In this document: positions 11,185 through 20,638 of the stretch, in pieces
Layout: each line of letters begins with the position of its first letter
How positions within the stretch are numbered: position 1 is the first letter of the stretch
Assembly (NCBI GenBank): GCA_030452985.1
Contig: JAKDLG010000004.1
Span: 1 to 64,000 of the forward strand
Origin: Humibacillus sp.
GTDB taxonomy: Bacteria; Actinomycetota; Actinomycetes; Actinomycetales; Dermatophilaceae
Length of the DNA stretch: 64,000 nucleotides
Direction of reading: 5' to 3'
Translations under genes and position numbers: made by a program
Notes under the pieces: generated by a model
What the model was told of the DNA's origin: nothing
The model's database searches: none
Seen by the model: only the letters and a program-made list of their open reading frames with translations

Positions 11185-12309
11185 ATGAGCTCGTGGGGCG
11201 CACTGCTGCGCCGAGGACACCTCGGTACCGAGGCCGACCGGGCGACCTACCGCACGCTCCACACCGCGCTGCTCGCCTCACCACCGCTGCGTACCGGACT
11301 GCACGCCGCCTCGGCCGAGCGCGCTCTCAAGCACCTGCGCACCCTGCTCGGGGCGCCCGCCCTGGCGATGACCGACACGAGCACCCTGCTCGCCTGGGAG
11401 GGCGGCCGCGCCCACCACTCACCCCAGACCACCGTCATCGCGGCGCCCACGCTCGAGCACGGCCGCACCACGGTGCTCGACGGAGCCGACATCGCCTGCC
11501 CCGAGCCGTCGTGCACCGTGCGTCAAGCGGTGGTGGCCCCCCTCGACGTCGACGAGCTGGTGGTCGGCACCCTGCAGGTCTTCACCGACCGAGCCTCGGC
11601 CGGGCTCGTGCGGGCCACCAACGAGGTGGCTCGCTGGGTCTCGGGCCAGCTCGAGCTCGCCGAGCTCGACGCCTCCCGCACCCGGCTGATGGAGGCCGAG
11701 GTGCGCGCCCTGCGGGCCCAGATCAGCCCGCACTTCATCTACAACTCGCTGACGGCGATCGCCTCCTTCACCCGCACCGACCCCGAGCGGGCCCGCGAGC
11801 TGCTGCTCGACCTAGCCGAGTTCACCCGCTACTCCTTCCGGCGCCACGGCGAGTTCACCACGCTGGCCGAGGAGCTGCGCTCCATCGAGGCCTATCTGGT
11901 GATCGAGAAGGCCCGCTTCGGCGACCGGCTCACCGTGACCCTGCGGGTGGCGCCGGAGGTGCTGCCCGTCGTCGTGCCTTTCCTCTGCCTCCAGCCGATC
12001 GTCGAGAACGCCGTGCGGCACGGTCTCGAAGGCAAGACCGGGCCGGGCGAGATCAGCATCCTGGCTCATGACGTCGACCGCGACGCCGTTGTCATCATCG
12101 AGGACAACGGCGTCGGCGAGGACCCCGAGCGAGTGCGCCGGGTGCTGGCCGGTGATGACGGGGCTGACTCGGTGGGCCTGGCCAACGTCGACGAGCGGCT
12201 GCGCACCACCTTCGGCGACGACTACGGCCTCGTCGTCGAGACCGCACAGGGGGCCGGTACCCGCGTCGTCGTGCGGCTGCCCAAGTTCCGGCCGGGGGTC
12301 TACGTATGA
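11185..12309 (+). CDS. LytS-type sensor histidine kinase
   Basis: 374-residue kinase with a GAF-like N-terminal sensor (about 30-160) and no obvious membrane segment. The His_kinase H-box follows (QISPHFIYNSLTAIASF), then an HATPase domain (PIVENAVRHGLEGK, IIEDNGVGED, GLANVDERL). It overlaps the LytTR response regulator by four bases, forming a two-component pair. A run of symporter genes follows, so I infer control of solute (probably acetate or pyruvate) uptake, like BtsSR/YpdAB-type systems. ATG 11185 begins the conserved protein; upstream in-frame codons run back through the promoter. Confidence 0.88.
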   Translation: MSSWGALLRRGHLGTEADRATYRTLHTALLASPPLRTGLHAASAERALKHLRTLLGAPALAMTDTSTLLAWEGGRAHHSPQTTVIAAPTLEHGRTTVLDGADIACPEPSCTVRQAVVAPLDVDELVVGTLQVFTDRASAGLVRATNEVARWVSGQLELAELDASRTRLMEAEVRALRAQISPHFIYNSLTAIASFTRTDPERARELLLDLAEFTRYSFRRHGEFTTLAEELRSIEAYLVIEKARFGDRLTVTLRVAPEVLPVVVPFLCLQPIVENAVRHGLEGKTGPGEISILAHDVDRDAVVIIEDNGVGEDPERVRRVLAGDDGADSVGLANVDERLRTTFGDDYGLVVETAQGAGTRVVVRLPKFRPGVYV

Positions 12310-13145
12310 GCCTGCCGCCGACACCCGAGCCGCCCGAGCCGGGTGGCGGAGCCCTGCCACCCCTGCCCGCCCTGCGCGTGCTCGCGGTCGACGACGAGGC
12401 GCCGGCTCTCGACGAGCTGGTGTGGATGCTGGGCCGCCACCCCCAGGTGGGGCAGGTGCTGTCGGCGGGCTCCGGTGAGGCGGCGCTGCGGGTGCTGCAC
12501 GACCAGCAGGTCGACGCCATCTTCCTCGACGTGCAGATGCCCGGCCTCAACGGGCTCGACCTCGCCCGGGTGCTCTCGCGGTTCGCGGCCGCTCCGCCCG
12601 TGGTCTTCGTCACCGCCCACGAGCAGCACGCGGTCGACGCCTTCGAGCTCAACGTCGTCGACTACGTGCTGAAGCCCGTACGCGACGAACGGCTGTCGGA
12701 GGCGGTGCGCCGGGTCGTGCGCGCGGTCGAGGGCAGAGTGCATGGCGGGGCTGGGGGCGCTGGGAGCGCTGGAGGGTCGGCATCCACGAGCGACGACGAG
12801 ACGATCGTCGTCGAGCTCGGCGGCGTCAGTCGTCTGCTGGCCCGGGCCGACGTGATGTGGGTCGAGGCGCACGGCGACTACGCGAGGCTGCACACGGCAT
12901 CCGACAGCCATCTCGTTCGGATGCCGCTGACGACCCTCGCCGACGAGTGGCGCGACTCCGGCTTCGTGCGCATCCACCGCAGCTTTCTCGTCGCGCTCGG
13001 GCACATCGCCGAGTGGCGCACCGAGGCCGGGCGCACCACGGTGATGGTCGGCGGCCACGAGCTCGTGGTGAGCCGGCGACACACCCGCGCCCTGCGTGAC
13101 CTGCTCGTTCGGCGGGCCCAGCCGCGCACTCGAGGTGGCACGTGA
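12306..13145 (+). CDS. LytR/AlgR family response regulator (REC-LytTR)
   Basis: 279-residue response regulator. The receiver domain has the acidic pair at LAVDDEAP, phospho-acceptor Asp in IFLDVQMPG and conserved Lys in VLKPVRDER. A Gly/Ala linker of about 30 residues leads to a C-terminal LytTR DNA-binding domain (RADVMWVEAHGDYARLHT, FVRIHRSFLVAL, VSRRHTRALRDLL). It overlaps both the kinase upstream and the small membrane protein downstream by four bases, so the four genes behave as one operon with the symporter. Confidence 0.92.
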   Translation: MSLPPTPEPPEPGGGALPPLPALRVLAVDDEAPALDELVWMLGRHPQVGQVLSAGSGEAALRVLHDQQVDAIFLDVQMPGLNGLDLARVLSRFAAAPPVVFVTAHEQHAVDAFELNVVDYVLKPVRDERLSEAVRRVVRAVEGRVHGGAGGAGSAGGSASTSDDETIVVELGGVSRLLARADVMWVEAHGDYARLHTASDSHLVRMPLTTLADEWRDSGFVRIHRSFLVALGHIAEWRTEAGRTTVMVGGHELVVSRRHTRALRDLLVRRAQPRTRGGT

Positions 13146-13519
13146 GCTCTGACGAGGTGCGGGCCCGGGTGCGGGTGGTGAGCCCGCGCACGTCGGCGGC
13201 CCGCACCCGGGTCACGTCGATCGCCTCCGAGATCGATGACCAGACCAGGCTCGGCGAGGTCTACATCGTCTCGTTGATGCGCAGCCAGCTGCGCCTCGCG
13301 GTCGGGGTGCTCGCCGTGCTGGCGGTGACCCTCGGCGGGCTGCCGCTGCTCTTCCACCTGGTGCCGCAGATCGGGCGCATCGAGCTGTTCGGCGTGCCGC
13401 TGCCCTGGCTGCTGCTGTCGGTGTTCGCCTTCGCCGAGATCATCGTTCTCGGCTGGCTCTACGTGCGCCAGGCCGAGAAGAACGAAGACGACTTCAGCGA
13501 CCTGCTGGAGGGTCGGTGA
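13142..13519 (+). CDS. Small two-helix membrane protein, symporter partner
   Basis: 125-residue protein with a basic cytoplasmic N-terminal half and two membrane segments (about 52-75 and 84-107), ending in an acidic tail. It begins with GTGA overlapping the LytR-type stop and ends with GTGA overlapping the symporter start. It occupies the place held by DUF485 proteins beside acetate symporters, though the sequence is not an obvious DUF485 member. I infer an accessory or stability role for the transporter. Confidence 0.75.
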   Translation: MSSDEVRARVRVVSPRTSAARTRVTSIASEIDDQTRLGEVYIVSLMRSQLRLAVGVLAVLAVTLGGLPLLFHLVPQIGRIELFGVPLPWLLLSVFAFAEIIVLGWLYVRQAEKNEDDFSDLLEGR

Positions 13520-15084
13520 ACCCCGCCGCCACCATCGCGGCCATCGTCGCCGTGTCGATCGCCTCGCTCGCGGTCGGCGCCTTCGGGCTGCGGTTCTCGC
13601 GCACCGTGAGCGACTTCTACGTCGCCTCCCGCGGGGTCGGCCCGGTGCTCAACGCGTCGGCGATCAGTGGCGAGTACCTTTCTGCGGCATCGTTTCTCGG
13701 CGTCGCCGGCCTCATTCTCGCGCGCGGGGTCGACATGCTCTGGCTGCCCGTCGGCTGGACGGCCGGCTACCTGCTGCTGCTCGTGTTCGTGGCGGCGCCG
13801 CTGCGTCGCTCGGGGGCCTACACCCTGCCCGACTTCGCCGCGCTGCGCACCGAGTCGCAGACCGCCAGACGGGTCGCGAGCGCCCTCGTGGTCGCGATCG
13901 GCCTGCTCTACCTGATCCCGCAGTTCCAGGGCGCCGGGCTGACCCTGCGCACCCTCACCGGCGCTCCGTCGTGGGTCGGCCAGGTGGCCGTGGCCGTCGT
14001 CGTGTGCCTGGCGGTGCTGCCCGGCGGGATGCGCAGCGTCACGCTTGTGCAGGCCTTCCACTACTGGCTCAAGCTGCTGGCGCTGCTGACGCCCGTCTTC
14101 TTCCTGCTCGTGGCCCTCGCATCGCGGGACGGCGCCGACGCAGTGGGAACCCTCGGTGCCGTCGACGTCACCGACTGGGTCGAGCCGTTGGGCGGCGACC
14201 ACGCCCTCTACCTCACCTACTCGCTCGTGCTCGCCACCTTCCTCGGCGCGATGGGCCTGCCGCACGTCGTCGTGCGGTTCTACACCAACCCCGACGGGCG
14301 CGCCGCCCGGCGCACCACGCTGGTCGTGCTCGCGCTGCTCTCCGGGTTCTACCTGCTGCCGATCCTCTACGGCGTGCTGGGGCGGCTGCTGGCCTTCGAC
14401 CTCGTGGCCTCCGGGCGTACCGACTCGGTGGTGCTCGAACTGCCGAGCCGGGTGTTCGACGGGGTGCTCGGTCAGGCCCTGACCGCCTTGGTCGGGGCCG
14501 GTGCGTTCGCTGCCTTCCTGTCGACCTCCACGGGGCTGGTCGTCTCGGTGGCGGGAGTGCTGAGCCAGGACCTGCTGCGCTCGGGGCCCGGCCACCGGCA
14601 CGGCATCCGCACCTTCCGGCTGGCCACCGTCATCGCAGTCGCCGTGGGGGTGGTGCTCACCTTCTTGTCGGTCAACGTGCCCGTCGCGCACGCTGTCGAG
14701 CTCGCGTTCGCGGTGGCGGCCTCGACCTTCTGCCCCTTGCTCGTGCTCGGCATCTGGTGGCGGGGGCTGACCGCCGTCGGCGCGGTGGCCGGTCTCGTCG
14801 TCGGAGGGGGGCTGTCGGGGTCTGCCGTGCTCGCGACCACGTTCGGGGTCGACCGGGGCGACTGGCTGGGCGTGATCATCTCCCAGCCGGCTGCCGTGAC
14901 GGTGCCGACGACCTTCGCCACCATGGTGCTGGGCTCCTTGCTGACCCGCGGGCGGCGCCCCGAGCACGTGGCCCAGACCATGGTTCGACTCCACGCACCC
15001 GAGCATCTGGTGCTCAACCGCGGACCGTTCCACCCCGAACGCACGACCGTTCATCGCACTGAACCGACCGCTCGCCGCGGCTAG
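13516..15084 (+). CDS. Sodium:solute symporter family protein (acetate-type)
   Basis: 522-residue integral membrane transporter of the SSS family with about 13 hydrophobic segments. Family signatures include FYVASRGVGPVLNASAISGEYLSAASFLGVAGLI and the GLPHVVVRFYTNPDGRAARRT loop, which resemble ActP/MctC monocarboxylate symporters. It is the last gene of the LytS-LytR operon. A second, more typical ActP with DUF485 follows, so this could have a different substrate such as pyruvate or lactate. Confidence 0.85.
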   Translation: MNPAATIAAIVAVSIASLAVGAFGLRFSRTVSDFYVASRGVGPVLNASAISGEYLSAASFLGVAGLILARGVDMLWLPVGWTAGYLLLLVFVAAPLRRSGAYTLPDFAALRTESQTARRVASALVVAIGLLYLIPQFQGAGLTLRTLTGAPSWVGQVAVAVVVCLAVLPGGMRSVTLVQAFHYWLKLLALLTPVFFLLVALASRDGADAVGTLGAVDVTDWVEPLGGDHALYLTYSLVLATFLGAMGLPHVVVRFYTNPDGRAARRTTLVVLALLSGFYLLPILYGVLGRLLAFDLVASGRTDSVVLELPSRVFDGVLGQALTALVGAGAFAAFLSTSTGLVVSVAGVLSQDLLRSGPGHRHGIRTFRLATVIAVAVGVVLTFLSVNVPVAHAVELAFAVAASTFCPLLVLGIWWRGLTAVGAVAGLVVGGGLSGSAVLATTFGVDRGDWLGVIISQPAAVTVPTTFATMVLGSLLTRGRRPEHVAQTMVRLHAPEHLVLNRGPFHPERTTVHRTEPTARRG

Positions 15085-15282
15085 AAACGCATCCGGCGAC
15101 CCGTCGGCGCCGTTCGGCGACCGGGCCCTTCTGCCCCCTTACCCGGCCCACGATCCGGCTCCTACGGTGGCACCGCCGGGCGAGCACCGGTACCCGGAAG
15201 GTCCACGGCCGCAAGGTCCCCCGACGGCGAGACCGCCGTACCGACATCGCGACCCAACCCAGCGCCCCCGGAGGTGGCCTCA

Positions 15283-15627
15283 GTGAGCAAAGAAGCAGTG
15301 AGCAACGAAGCTCTCGAAATAGAAGACCCGAACATCGCCCTGCAGAACTCCGACGACTTCATCGAGCTGCGCACGAAGTTCCGCAAGTTCGTCTTCCCGA
15401 TGACCGCGGCCTTCCTGGCCTGGTACTTCTTCTACGTGCTGCTCGCGGTGTTCGCCCACGACTTCATGGGCACCAGGGTGATCGGCAACATCACCTGGGG
15501 CCTGTTCCTCGGGTTGATGCAGTTCGTGACGACCTTCGCCATCACGATCATCTACGTGCGCTGGGCCGGTCGCGAGTTCGACCCACGGGCCGAGGCGCTG
15601 GCGCAGAAGATGGGGGCGGTCAAGTGA
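15283..15627 (+). CDS. DUF485 membrane protein
   Basis: 114-residue YjcH-type protein with two membrane helices (FVFPMTAAFLAWYFFYVLLAVFA and a second at about 75-97) and the DUF485 hallmark of hydrophilic LRTKFRKF before helix one. DUF485 genes sit directly before actP in acetate-uptake operons and are thought to support the transporter. GTG 15283 has GGAGG eight bases upstream; GTG 15274 overlaps that site. The stop overlaps the symporter start by four bases. Confidence 0.88.
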   Translation: MSKEAVSNEALEIEDPNIALQNSDDFIELRTKFRKFVFPMTAAFLAWYFFYVLLAVFAHDFMGTRVIGNITWGLFLGLMQFVTTFAITIIYVRWAGREFDPRAEALAQKMGAVK

Positions 15628-17282
15628 GCTCCCTCAACGCTCTCGGCGCTCCCACGCTCGTTCCGGCCGCGACGACCGTCGGCAACCCGGCGATCAACAT
15701 CGGCATCTTCGCGCTCTTCGTCGTGGTCACCCTGGCCATCGTCATCCGCGTCTCCCGCAACAACAACACCGCGGCGGAGTACTACGCCGGCGGGCGCGCC
15801 TTCACCGGCCGCCAGAACGGCATCGCGATCGCCGGCGACTACCTCTCGGCCGCCTCGTTCCTCGGTATCGCCGGGGCGATCGCGATCAACGGCTACGACG
15901 GGTTCCTCTACTCCATCGGCTTCCTCGTCGCCTGGCTGGTCGCCCTGCTGCTCGTGGCCGAGCTGCTGCGCAACGTCGGCAAGTACACGATGGCCGACGT
16001 GCTGAGCTTCCGGCTTCGCCAGCGTCCCGTGCGCATCGCGGCCGCCATCTCCACGCTCGTCGTCTCGTTCTTCTACCTGCTCGCGCAGATGGCCGGGGCC
16101 GGTGGTCTGGTGGCCCTGCTTCTGGGAATCGAAGGCGACCTCGGGCAGCGGATGGTCATCGTCGTCGTCGGCATCATCATGCTCTTCTACGTCGTCTTCG
16201 GGGGCATGAAGGGCACCACGTGGGTGCAGATCATCAAGGCGGTGCTGCTCATCATCGGGGCGGTCGTCATGACGGTCTGGGTGCTGGCCCAGTTCGGCTT
16301 CAACATCTCGACCCTGCTCGGCGACGCCGCGGCGTCGGCGCCCGCCGCCGCCGACGGGACGGCCCGCGACCTGCTGTCGCCAGGGCTGCAGTACAAGAAC
16401 CCGGTCGACTTCATCTCGCTCGCCCTGGCCCTCGTGCTCGGCACGGCCGGCCTCCCGCACGTGCTGATGCGGTTCTACACGGTGCCGACCTCCCGCGAGG
16501 CTCGCCGCTCGGTGGAGTGGGCCATCTGGCTGATCGGCCTGTTCTACCTGCTCACCCTCGTGCTCGGCTTCGGTGCGGCCGAGCTCGTCGGGGCCGAGGA
16601 GATCAAGGCGGCTCCGGGCGGGGTCAACTCCGCGGCACCGCTGCTCGCGTTCCACCTCGGCGGTGAGATCCTCCTGGGGATCATCTCCGCGGTCGCCTTC
16701 GCGACGATCCTGGCCGTCGTCGCCGGGCTGACGATCACCGCGAGCGCGTCACTGTCGCACGACATCTACAACACGGTCGTCAAGGGCGGAAAGGCCACCC
16801 CGGAGCAGGAGGTGAAGGTCGCCCGCATGGCCGCCCTGGTGCTCGGTGCCGTCGCCATCGTCGGTGGCATCTTCGCCCTGGGCCAGAACATCGCCTTCCT
16901 GGTGGCCCTCGCCTTCGCCGTCGCGGCGAGCGCGAACCTGCCGACGATCCTGTACTCGCTCTTCTGGAAGCGGTTCAACACCCGCGGCGCGTTGTGGAGC
17001 ATCTACGGCGGTCTGATCAGTGCGATCACCCTCATCGCGTTCTCGCCCGTCGTCTCGGGCAAGGCCGTCGACAAGGTGACCGGCAAGAGCCCGTCGATGC
17101 TTCAGGACATCGACTTCCACTGGTTCCCGCTCGACAACCCCGGCATCGTCTCGATCCCGCTCGGGTTCATCCTCGGCTACATCGGCACGCTGACGAGCCG
17201 GGAGTACAACGCCGCGAAGTACGCGGAGATGGAGGTACGGTCGCTCACCGGCTACGGGGCCGAGGGCGCCAGCCAGCACTGA
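15624..17282 (+). CDS. actP: Cation/acetate symporter ActP-like
   Basis: 552-residue SSS-family transporter with about 14 membrane segments. It carries NNNTAAEYYAGGRAFTGRQNGIAIAGDYLSAASFLGIAG near the N-terminus and GLPHVLMRFYTVPTSREARRS in the central loop, both closely matching ActP. It is paired with DUF485 and follows the LytS/LytR-symporter operon. The probable role is uptake of acetate or other short monocarboxylates driven by a cation gradient. Confidence 0.9.
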   Translation: MSSLNALGAPTLVPAATTVGNPAINIGIFALFVVVTLAIVIRVSRNNNTAAEYYAGGRAFTGRQNGIAIAGDYLSAASFLGIAGAIAINGYDGFLYSIGFLVAWLVALLLVAELLRNVGKYTMADVLSFRLRQRPVRIAAAISTLVVSFFYLLAQMAGAGGLVALLLGIEGDLGQRMVIVVVGIIMLFYVVFGGMKGTTWVQIIKAVLLIIGAVVMTVWVLAQFGFNISTLLGDAAASAPAAADGTARDLLSPGLQYKNPVDFISLALALVLGTAGLPHVLMRFYTVPTSREARRSVEWAIWLIGLFYLLTLVLGFGAAELVGAEEIKAAPGGVNSAAPLLAFHLGGEILLGIISAVAFATILAVVAGLTITASASLSHDIYNTVVKGGKATPEQEVKVARMAALVLGAVAIVGGIFALGQNIAFLVALAFAVAASANLPTILYSLFWKRFNTRGALWSIYGGLISAITLIAFSPVVSGKAVDKVTGKSPSMLQDIDFHWFPLDNPGIVSIPLGFILGYIGTLTSREYNAAKYAEMEVRSLTGYGAEGASQH

Positions 17283-17323
17283 CGGCACTTGCCCCGCACC
17301 CACCTCGGGGACGACGGGCGGGC

Positions 17324-17369
17324 AGCACACGGCATCCAGGGCGACATCCTGCTCTGGATGCCGTGTGCT
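17324..17369. terminator. Long hairpin after the actP operon
   Basis: AGCACACGGCATCCAG at 17324-17339 pairs perfectly with the arm at 17354-17369, a 16-bp stem with a 14-base loop. It lies 42 bases after the symporter stop and 60 bases before proB. There is no strong T-run, but the stem fits a high-GC terminator. Confidence 0.75.
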
Positions 17370-17431
17370 TGCTGCTGTCTGCCAGCCGGCCGTCCCACAG
17401 TCGGGCCGCCCCGACTGCGTAGAGTGCACGG

Positions 17432-18544
17432 GTGTCAGCCCGAGCGGTCTTCAGCAGTGCGAGGCGCATCGTCGTCAAGGTGGGTTCGAGCTCGCTGACC
17501 GGTGCCGACGGTGGCATCGACCGCGCGCGGCTCGTGGCGCTCGCGAACGCGCTGGCACACCGACACGCCGCCGGTGGCCAGCTCGTGCTCGTCAGCTCGG
17601 GGGCCATCGCCGCCGGCCTCCATCCGCTCTCACTCAGCGCCCGCCCGCGGGACCTCGCGACCCAGCAGGCCGCCGCCTCCGTGGGCCAGGGCGCGTTGCT
17701 CGCGGCCTACACCCAGGCGTTCGCGGCGCACGAGGTCACGGTGGGGCAGGTGCTGCTGACGGCCGACGACGTGACACGGCGCTCGCACTACGCCAATGCG
17801 CGGCGCACGCTCGAGCGGCTGATCGACCTGCGGGTGCTGCCCATCGTCAACGAGAACGACACCGTGGCCACGAGCGAGATCCGGTTCGGTGACAACGACC
17901 GGCTCGCAGCGTTGGTGGCCCACCTCATCGACGCCGACGCGCTGGTGCTGCTCTCCGACGTCGACGCACTCTACGACGGTCCGCCGAGCCGGCCCGGAGC
18001 GAAGCGGATCCCGGTCGTGGCCGGCCCCGACGACATCGCCCACGTCGAGATCGGTGGCAGCCACTCCAAGGTCGGTACCGGCGGCATGACGACCAAGATC
18101 GAGGCGGCCCGCATCGCCACGGCTGCCGGGGTGGTCACGGTCGTGACGGCTGCCGACCGGCTCACCGAGGTGCTGACGGGCACTGATGTCGGAACCCTGT
18201 TCCTGCCCATCGGCGTTCGCGGCCGGTCACGACGCCTATGGTTGAAGCACGCCACGACCGCACGGGGGCGTCTCGTCGTCGACGCCGGTGCGGTTGCTGC
18301 CCTCGTGCAGCGACAGAAGTCGCTCCTGCCGGCGGGGATCATCGGCGTCGATGGCAGCTTCCTCAGCGGCGATCCGGTCGACGTCTGCGGACCCGACGGC
18401 ACGACCATCGCACGAGGGTTGGTCAACTACAGCTCGGCCGAGCTGCCTCCGCTGCTCGGCCGATCGACCAGGGAGCTTGCTGTGGCCCTCGGGCCCGAGT
18501 ACGAGCGAGAGGTCATCCACCGCGACCACCTCGTCATCCTCTGA
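17432..18544 (+). CDS. proB: Glutamate 5-kinase
   Basis: First enzyme of proline synthesis, making gamma-glutamyl phosphate. The 370-residue product has the amino-acid-kinase fold (IVVKVGSSSLTG, LVLVSSGAIAAG, IVNENDTVATSEIRFGDNDRLAALVA, KVGTGGMTTKIEAARIATAAGV) and a C-terminal PUA domain (about 285-360). PUA is typical of the long ProB form. A GTG start at 17432 begins the conserved region. proA follows 73 bases after the stop. Confidence 0.96.
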   Translation: MSARAVFSSARRIVVKVGSSSLTGADGGIDRARLVALANALAHRHAAGGQLVLVSSGAIAAGLHPLSLSARPRDLATQQAAASVGQGALLAAYTQAFAAHEVTVGQVLLTADDVTRRSHYANARRTLERLIDLRVLPIVNENDTVATSEIRFGDNDRLAALVAHLIDADALVLLSDVDALYDGPPSRPGAKRIPVVAGPDDIAHVEIGGSHSKVGTGGMTTKIEAARIATAAGVVTVVTAADRLTEVLTGTDVGTLFLPIGVRGRSRRLWLKHATTARGRLVVDAGAVAALVQRQKSLLPAGIIGVDGSFLSGDPVDVCGPDGTTIARGLVNYSSAELPPLLGRSTRELAVALGPEYEREVIHRDHLVIL

Positions 18545-18617
18545 GTCCTTCTCGCTCATGGGGCGTTGGGTGCTCTGACCGGTGAGTGTTCGGTTCGCGA
18601 CGGCCTACCCTTGGACC

Positions 18618-19901
18618 ATGTCGGATGCCGTTGACCCCGCAGTTGCCGCGTACGTGACTGGTCTCGCCGAGAACGCTCGAGAGGCCTCGCGCCGTCTCGC
18701 GCTGATGCCGCGTGCCGAGAAGGATGCCGCCCTGCTGGTGCTCGCCGACGCGGTCGACGCCGCGACGTCGCAGCTGCTGGAGGCCAACGCCGACGACCTC
18801 GAACGCGGACTCTCGGCCGGGATGCCCGAGAGCCTTCAGGACCGGCTGCGCCTCGACGCCGACCGGGTCGCCGCCGTGGCGCAGGCCCTGCGCGACGTGG
18901 CGGCCCTGCCCGACCCGGTGGGCGAGGTGGTGCGAGGGTCGACCCTGGCCAACGGCCTCCAGATCCGCCAGGTGCGGGTGCCGATGGGGGTCATCGGGAT
19001 GATCTACGAGGCCCGACCCAACGTGACCGTCGACGCGGCCGGCCTCTGCCTCAAGTCGGGCAACGCCGTCATCCTGCGCGGCGGTTCGGCGGCCGGCGCT
19101 ACCAACCACGCGCTCGTCACGGCCCTGCGCGACTCGCTTGCGGCGCAAGGCCTTCCGCCCGACGCCGTGGTGCTGCTCGAGGAGGGTGGCCGGGATGCGG
19201 CGCGGGCCCTGATGACGGCGCGCGGCTACGTCGACCTCGTCATCCCCCGCGGTGGCGCCGACCTGATCCAGACCGTCGTGCGTGAGTCGACCGTGCCGGT
19301 CATCGAGACGGGCATCGGCGTCTGCCACGTCTATGTCGACCGGGCGGCCGACCTGCAGATGGCGGAGGCCATCACGCTCAACGCCAAGACCCATCGTCCG
19401 AGCGTCTGCAACGCTGCCGAGTCACTGCTGGTCCACCGTGACGTGGCCGGCGACTTCCTGCCCAAGGTCATCGCCGCTCTCGCCGGCTCTGGGGTGCGGT
19501 TGCACGTTGCACCCGAGATCCAGGGTTACGCCGCGGCGGCCGGTGCCGCCTACGACCTGGCGAGCGAGACCGACTTCGCGACGGAGTGGCACGGCCTCGA
19601 GCTGAGCGTCGCCCTGGTCGCTGATCTCGACGACGCCCTCCGCCGCATCAGGCAGTTCGGTACCGGACACACCGAGGCCATCGTCACCGACGACCGGTCG
19701 GCTGCCCGCCGTTTCACGGCCGAGGTCGATGCGGCGGTGGTGATGGTCAACGCGAGCACCCGTTTCACCGACGGCGGCGAGTTCGGCTTCGGTGCCGAGA
19801 TCGGTATCTCGACCCAGAAGTTGCACGCCCGCGGGCCGATGGCCCTGCCCGAGCTGACCACGACCAAGTGGATCGTCGAGGGCGACGGCCACGTGCGCTG
19901 A
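18618..19901 (+). CDS. proA: Gamma-glutamyl phosphate reductase
   Basis: Second enzyme of proline synthesis, reducing gamma-glutamyl phosphate with NADPH. The 427-residue product is an aldehyde-dehydrogenase-fold protein with [40 protein letters not shown] and the active-site Cys in [15 protein letters not shown] 18618 gives the normal family length; GTG 18582 would add 12 residues. It directly follows proB, so both steps are together. Confidence 0.96.
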   Translation: MSDAVDPAVAAYVTGLAENAREASRRLALMPRAEKDAALLVLADAVDAATSQLLEANADDLERGLSAGMPESLQDRLRLDADRVAAVAQALRDVAALPDPVGEVVRGSTLANGLQIRQVRVPMGVIGMIYEARPNVTVDAAGLCLKSGNAVILRGGSAAGATNHALVTALRDSLAAQGLPPDAVVLLEEGGRDAARALMTARGYVDLVIPRGGADLIQTVVRESTVPVIETGIGVCHVYVDRAADLQMAEAITLNAKTHRPSVCNAAESLLVHRDVAGDFLPKVIAALAGSGVRLHVAPEIQGYAAAAGAAYDLASETDFATEWHGLELSVALVADLDDALRRIRQFGTGHTEAIVTDDRSAARRFTAEVDAAVVMVNASTRFTDGGEFGFGAEIGISTQKLHARGPMALPELTTTKWIVEGDGHVR

Positions 19902-19933
19902 CCCACCCCGACCGGATGGCATGATTGCCGATC

Positions 19934-20638
19934 ATGGAAGGCACCGAGGTACGCAAGCTGGCCCTGCTCGAGGACCAGCACTGGTGGTACCGCGAGCGGC
20001 GGCACCTGCTGGCGAAAGCGATCGCGGGGCTCGCACCGGGAACAGCGCTCGACATCGGTGCGGCCGGCGGTGGCAACACCCGGGTCCTGCGTGACCACGG
20101 GTGGAGCGCCGTGGCCCTGGAGTACGGCGCCGAGGGGGCCGAGGTGGCCCGCGATCGGGGCCTGGCGACGGTTCGAGCCGACGCGACCCGGCTTCCCTTC
20201 GGCGACCACAGCCTCGACCTCGTGGTGGCCTTCGACCTGCTCGAGCACCTCCATGCGGACGACGTGGCCGTGAGCGAGGTGCTGCGGGTGCTGAAGCCGA
20301 GCGGTCACTACCTGATCGCGGTGCCGGCCGACCCCAGGCTGTGGTCAGACCACGACGAGGCCGTCGACCACGTGCGTCGTTACACCCGGCCTGAGCTCGT
20401 CGGTCTGCTCGAGGGCGGCGGCTTCGACGTCGTCGATGTCTCGTCGTGGAACGTGCTGCTGCGCCCCGTCGTGGCCATGCGTCGCAAGTCGAGCTCGGGA
20501 TCAGACCTTGACAAGGTGCATCCCGTCGTGAATCTCGGTCTGCGCACCATCATCACCGCCGAGCGCTATCTACCCGTGAAGAATCTGCCGGGCGTCAGCC
20601 TGCTCGTTCGGGCCACGCCCAGCGCGCACCGCGGCTGA
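19934..20638 (+). CDS. Class I SAM-dependent methyltransferase
   Basis: 234-residue methyltransferase with motif I ALDIGAAGGGNTRVLRDHGW, the acidic residue in ALEYG, and a post-I/II pattern LPFGDHSLDLVVAFDLLEHLHADD. The N-terminal HWWYRERRHLL is often seen in cell-envelope or polysaccharide methyltransferases. Its 3' end overlaps the convergent glycosyltransferase gene by 69 bases, and the pair may act on the same glycan or lipid-linked sugar. The substrate is unknown. Confidence 0.82.
   Translation: MEGTEVRKLALLEDQHWWYRERRHLLAKAIAGLAPGTALDIGAAGGGNTRVLRDHGWSAVALEYGAEGAEVARDRGLATVRADATRLPFGDHSLDLVVAFDLLEHLHADDVAVSEVLRVLKPSGHYLIAVPADPRLWSDHDEAVDHVRRYTRPELVGLLEGGGFDVVDVSSWNVLLRPVVAMRRKSSSGSDLDKVHPVVNLGLRTIITAERYLPVKNLPGVSLLVRATPSAHRG

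Noticed and set aside
13459-15054. 531-residue minus-strand frame opposite the symporter
   Set aside because: Gln/His/Arg/Gly-rich translation typical of antisense to membrane-protein codons; the plus-strand symporter is certain.
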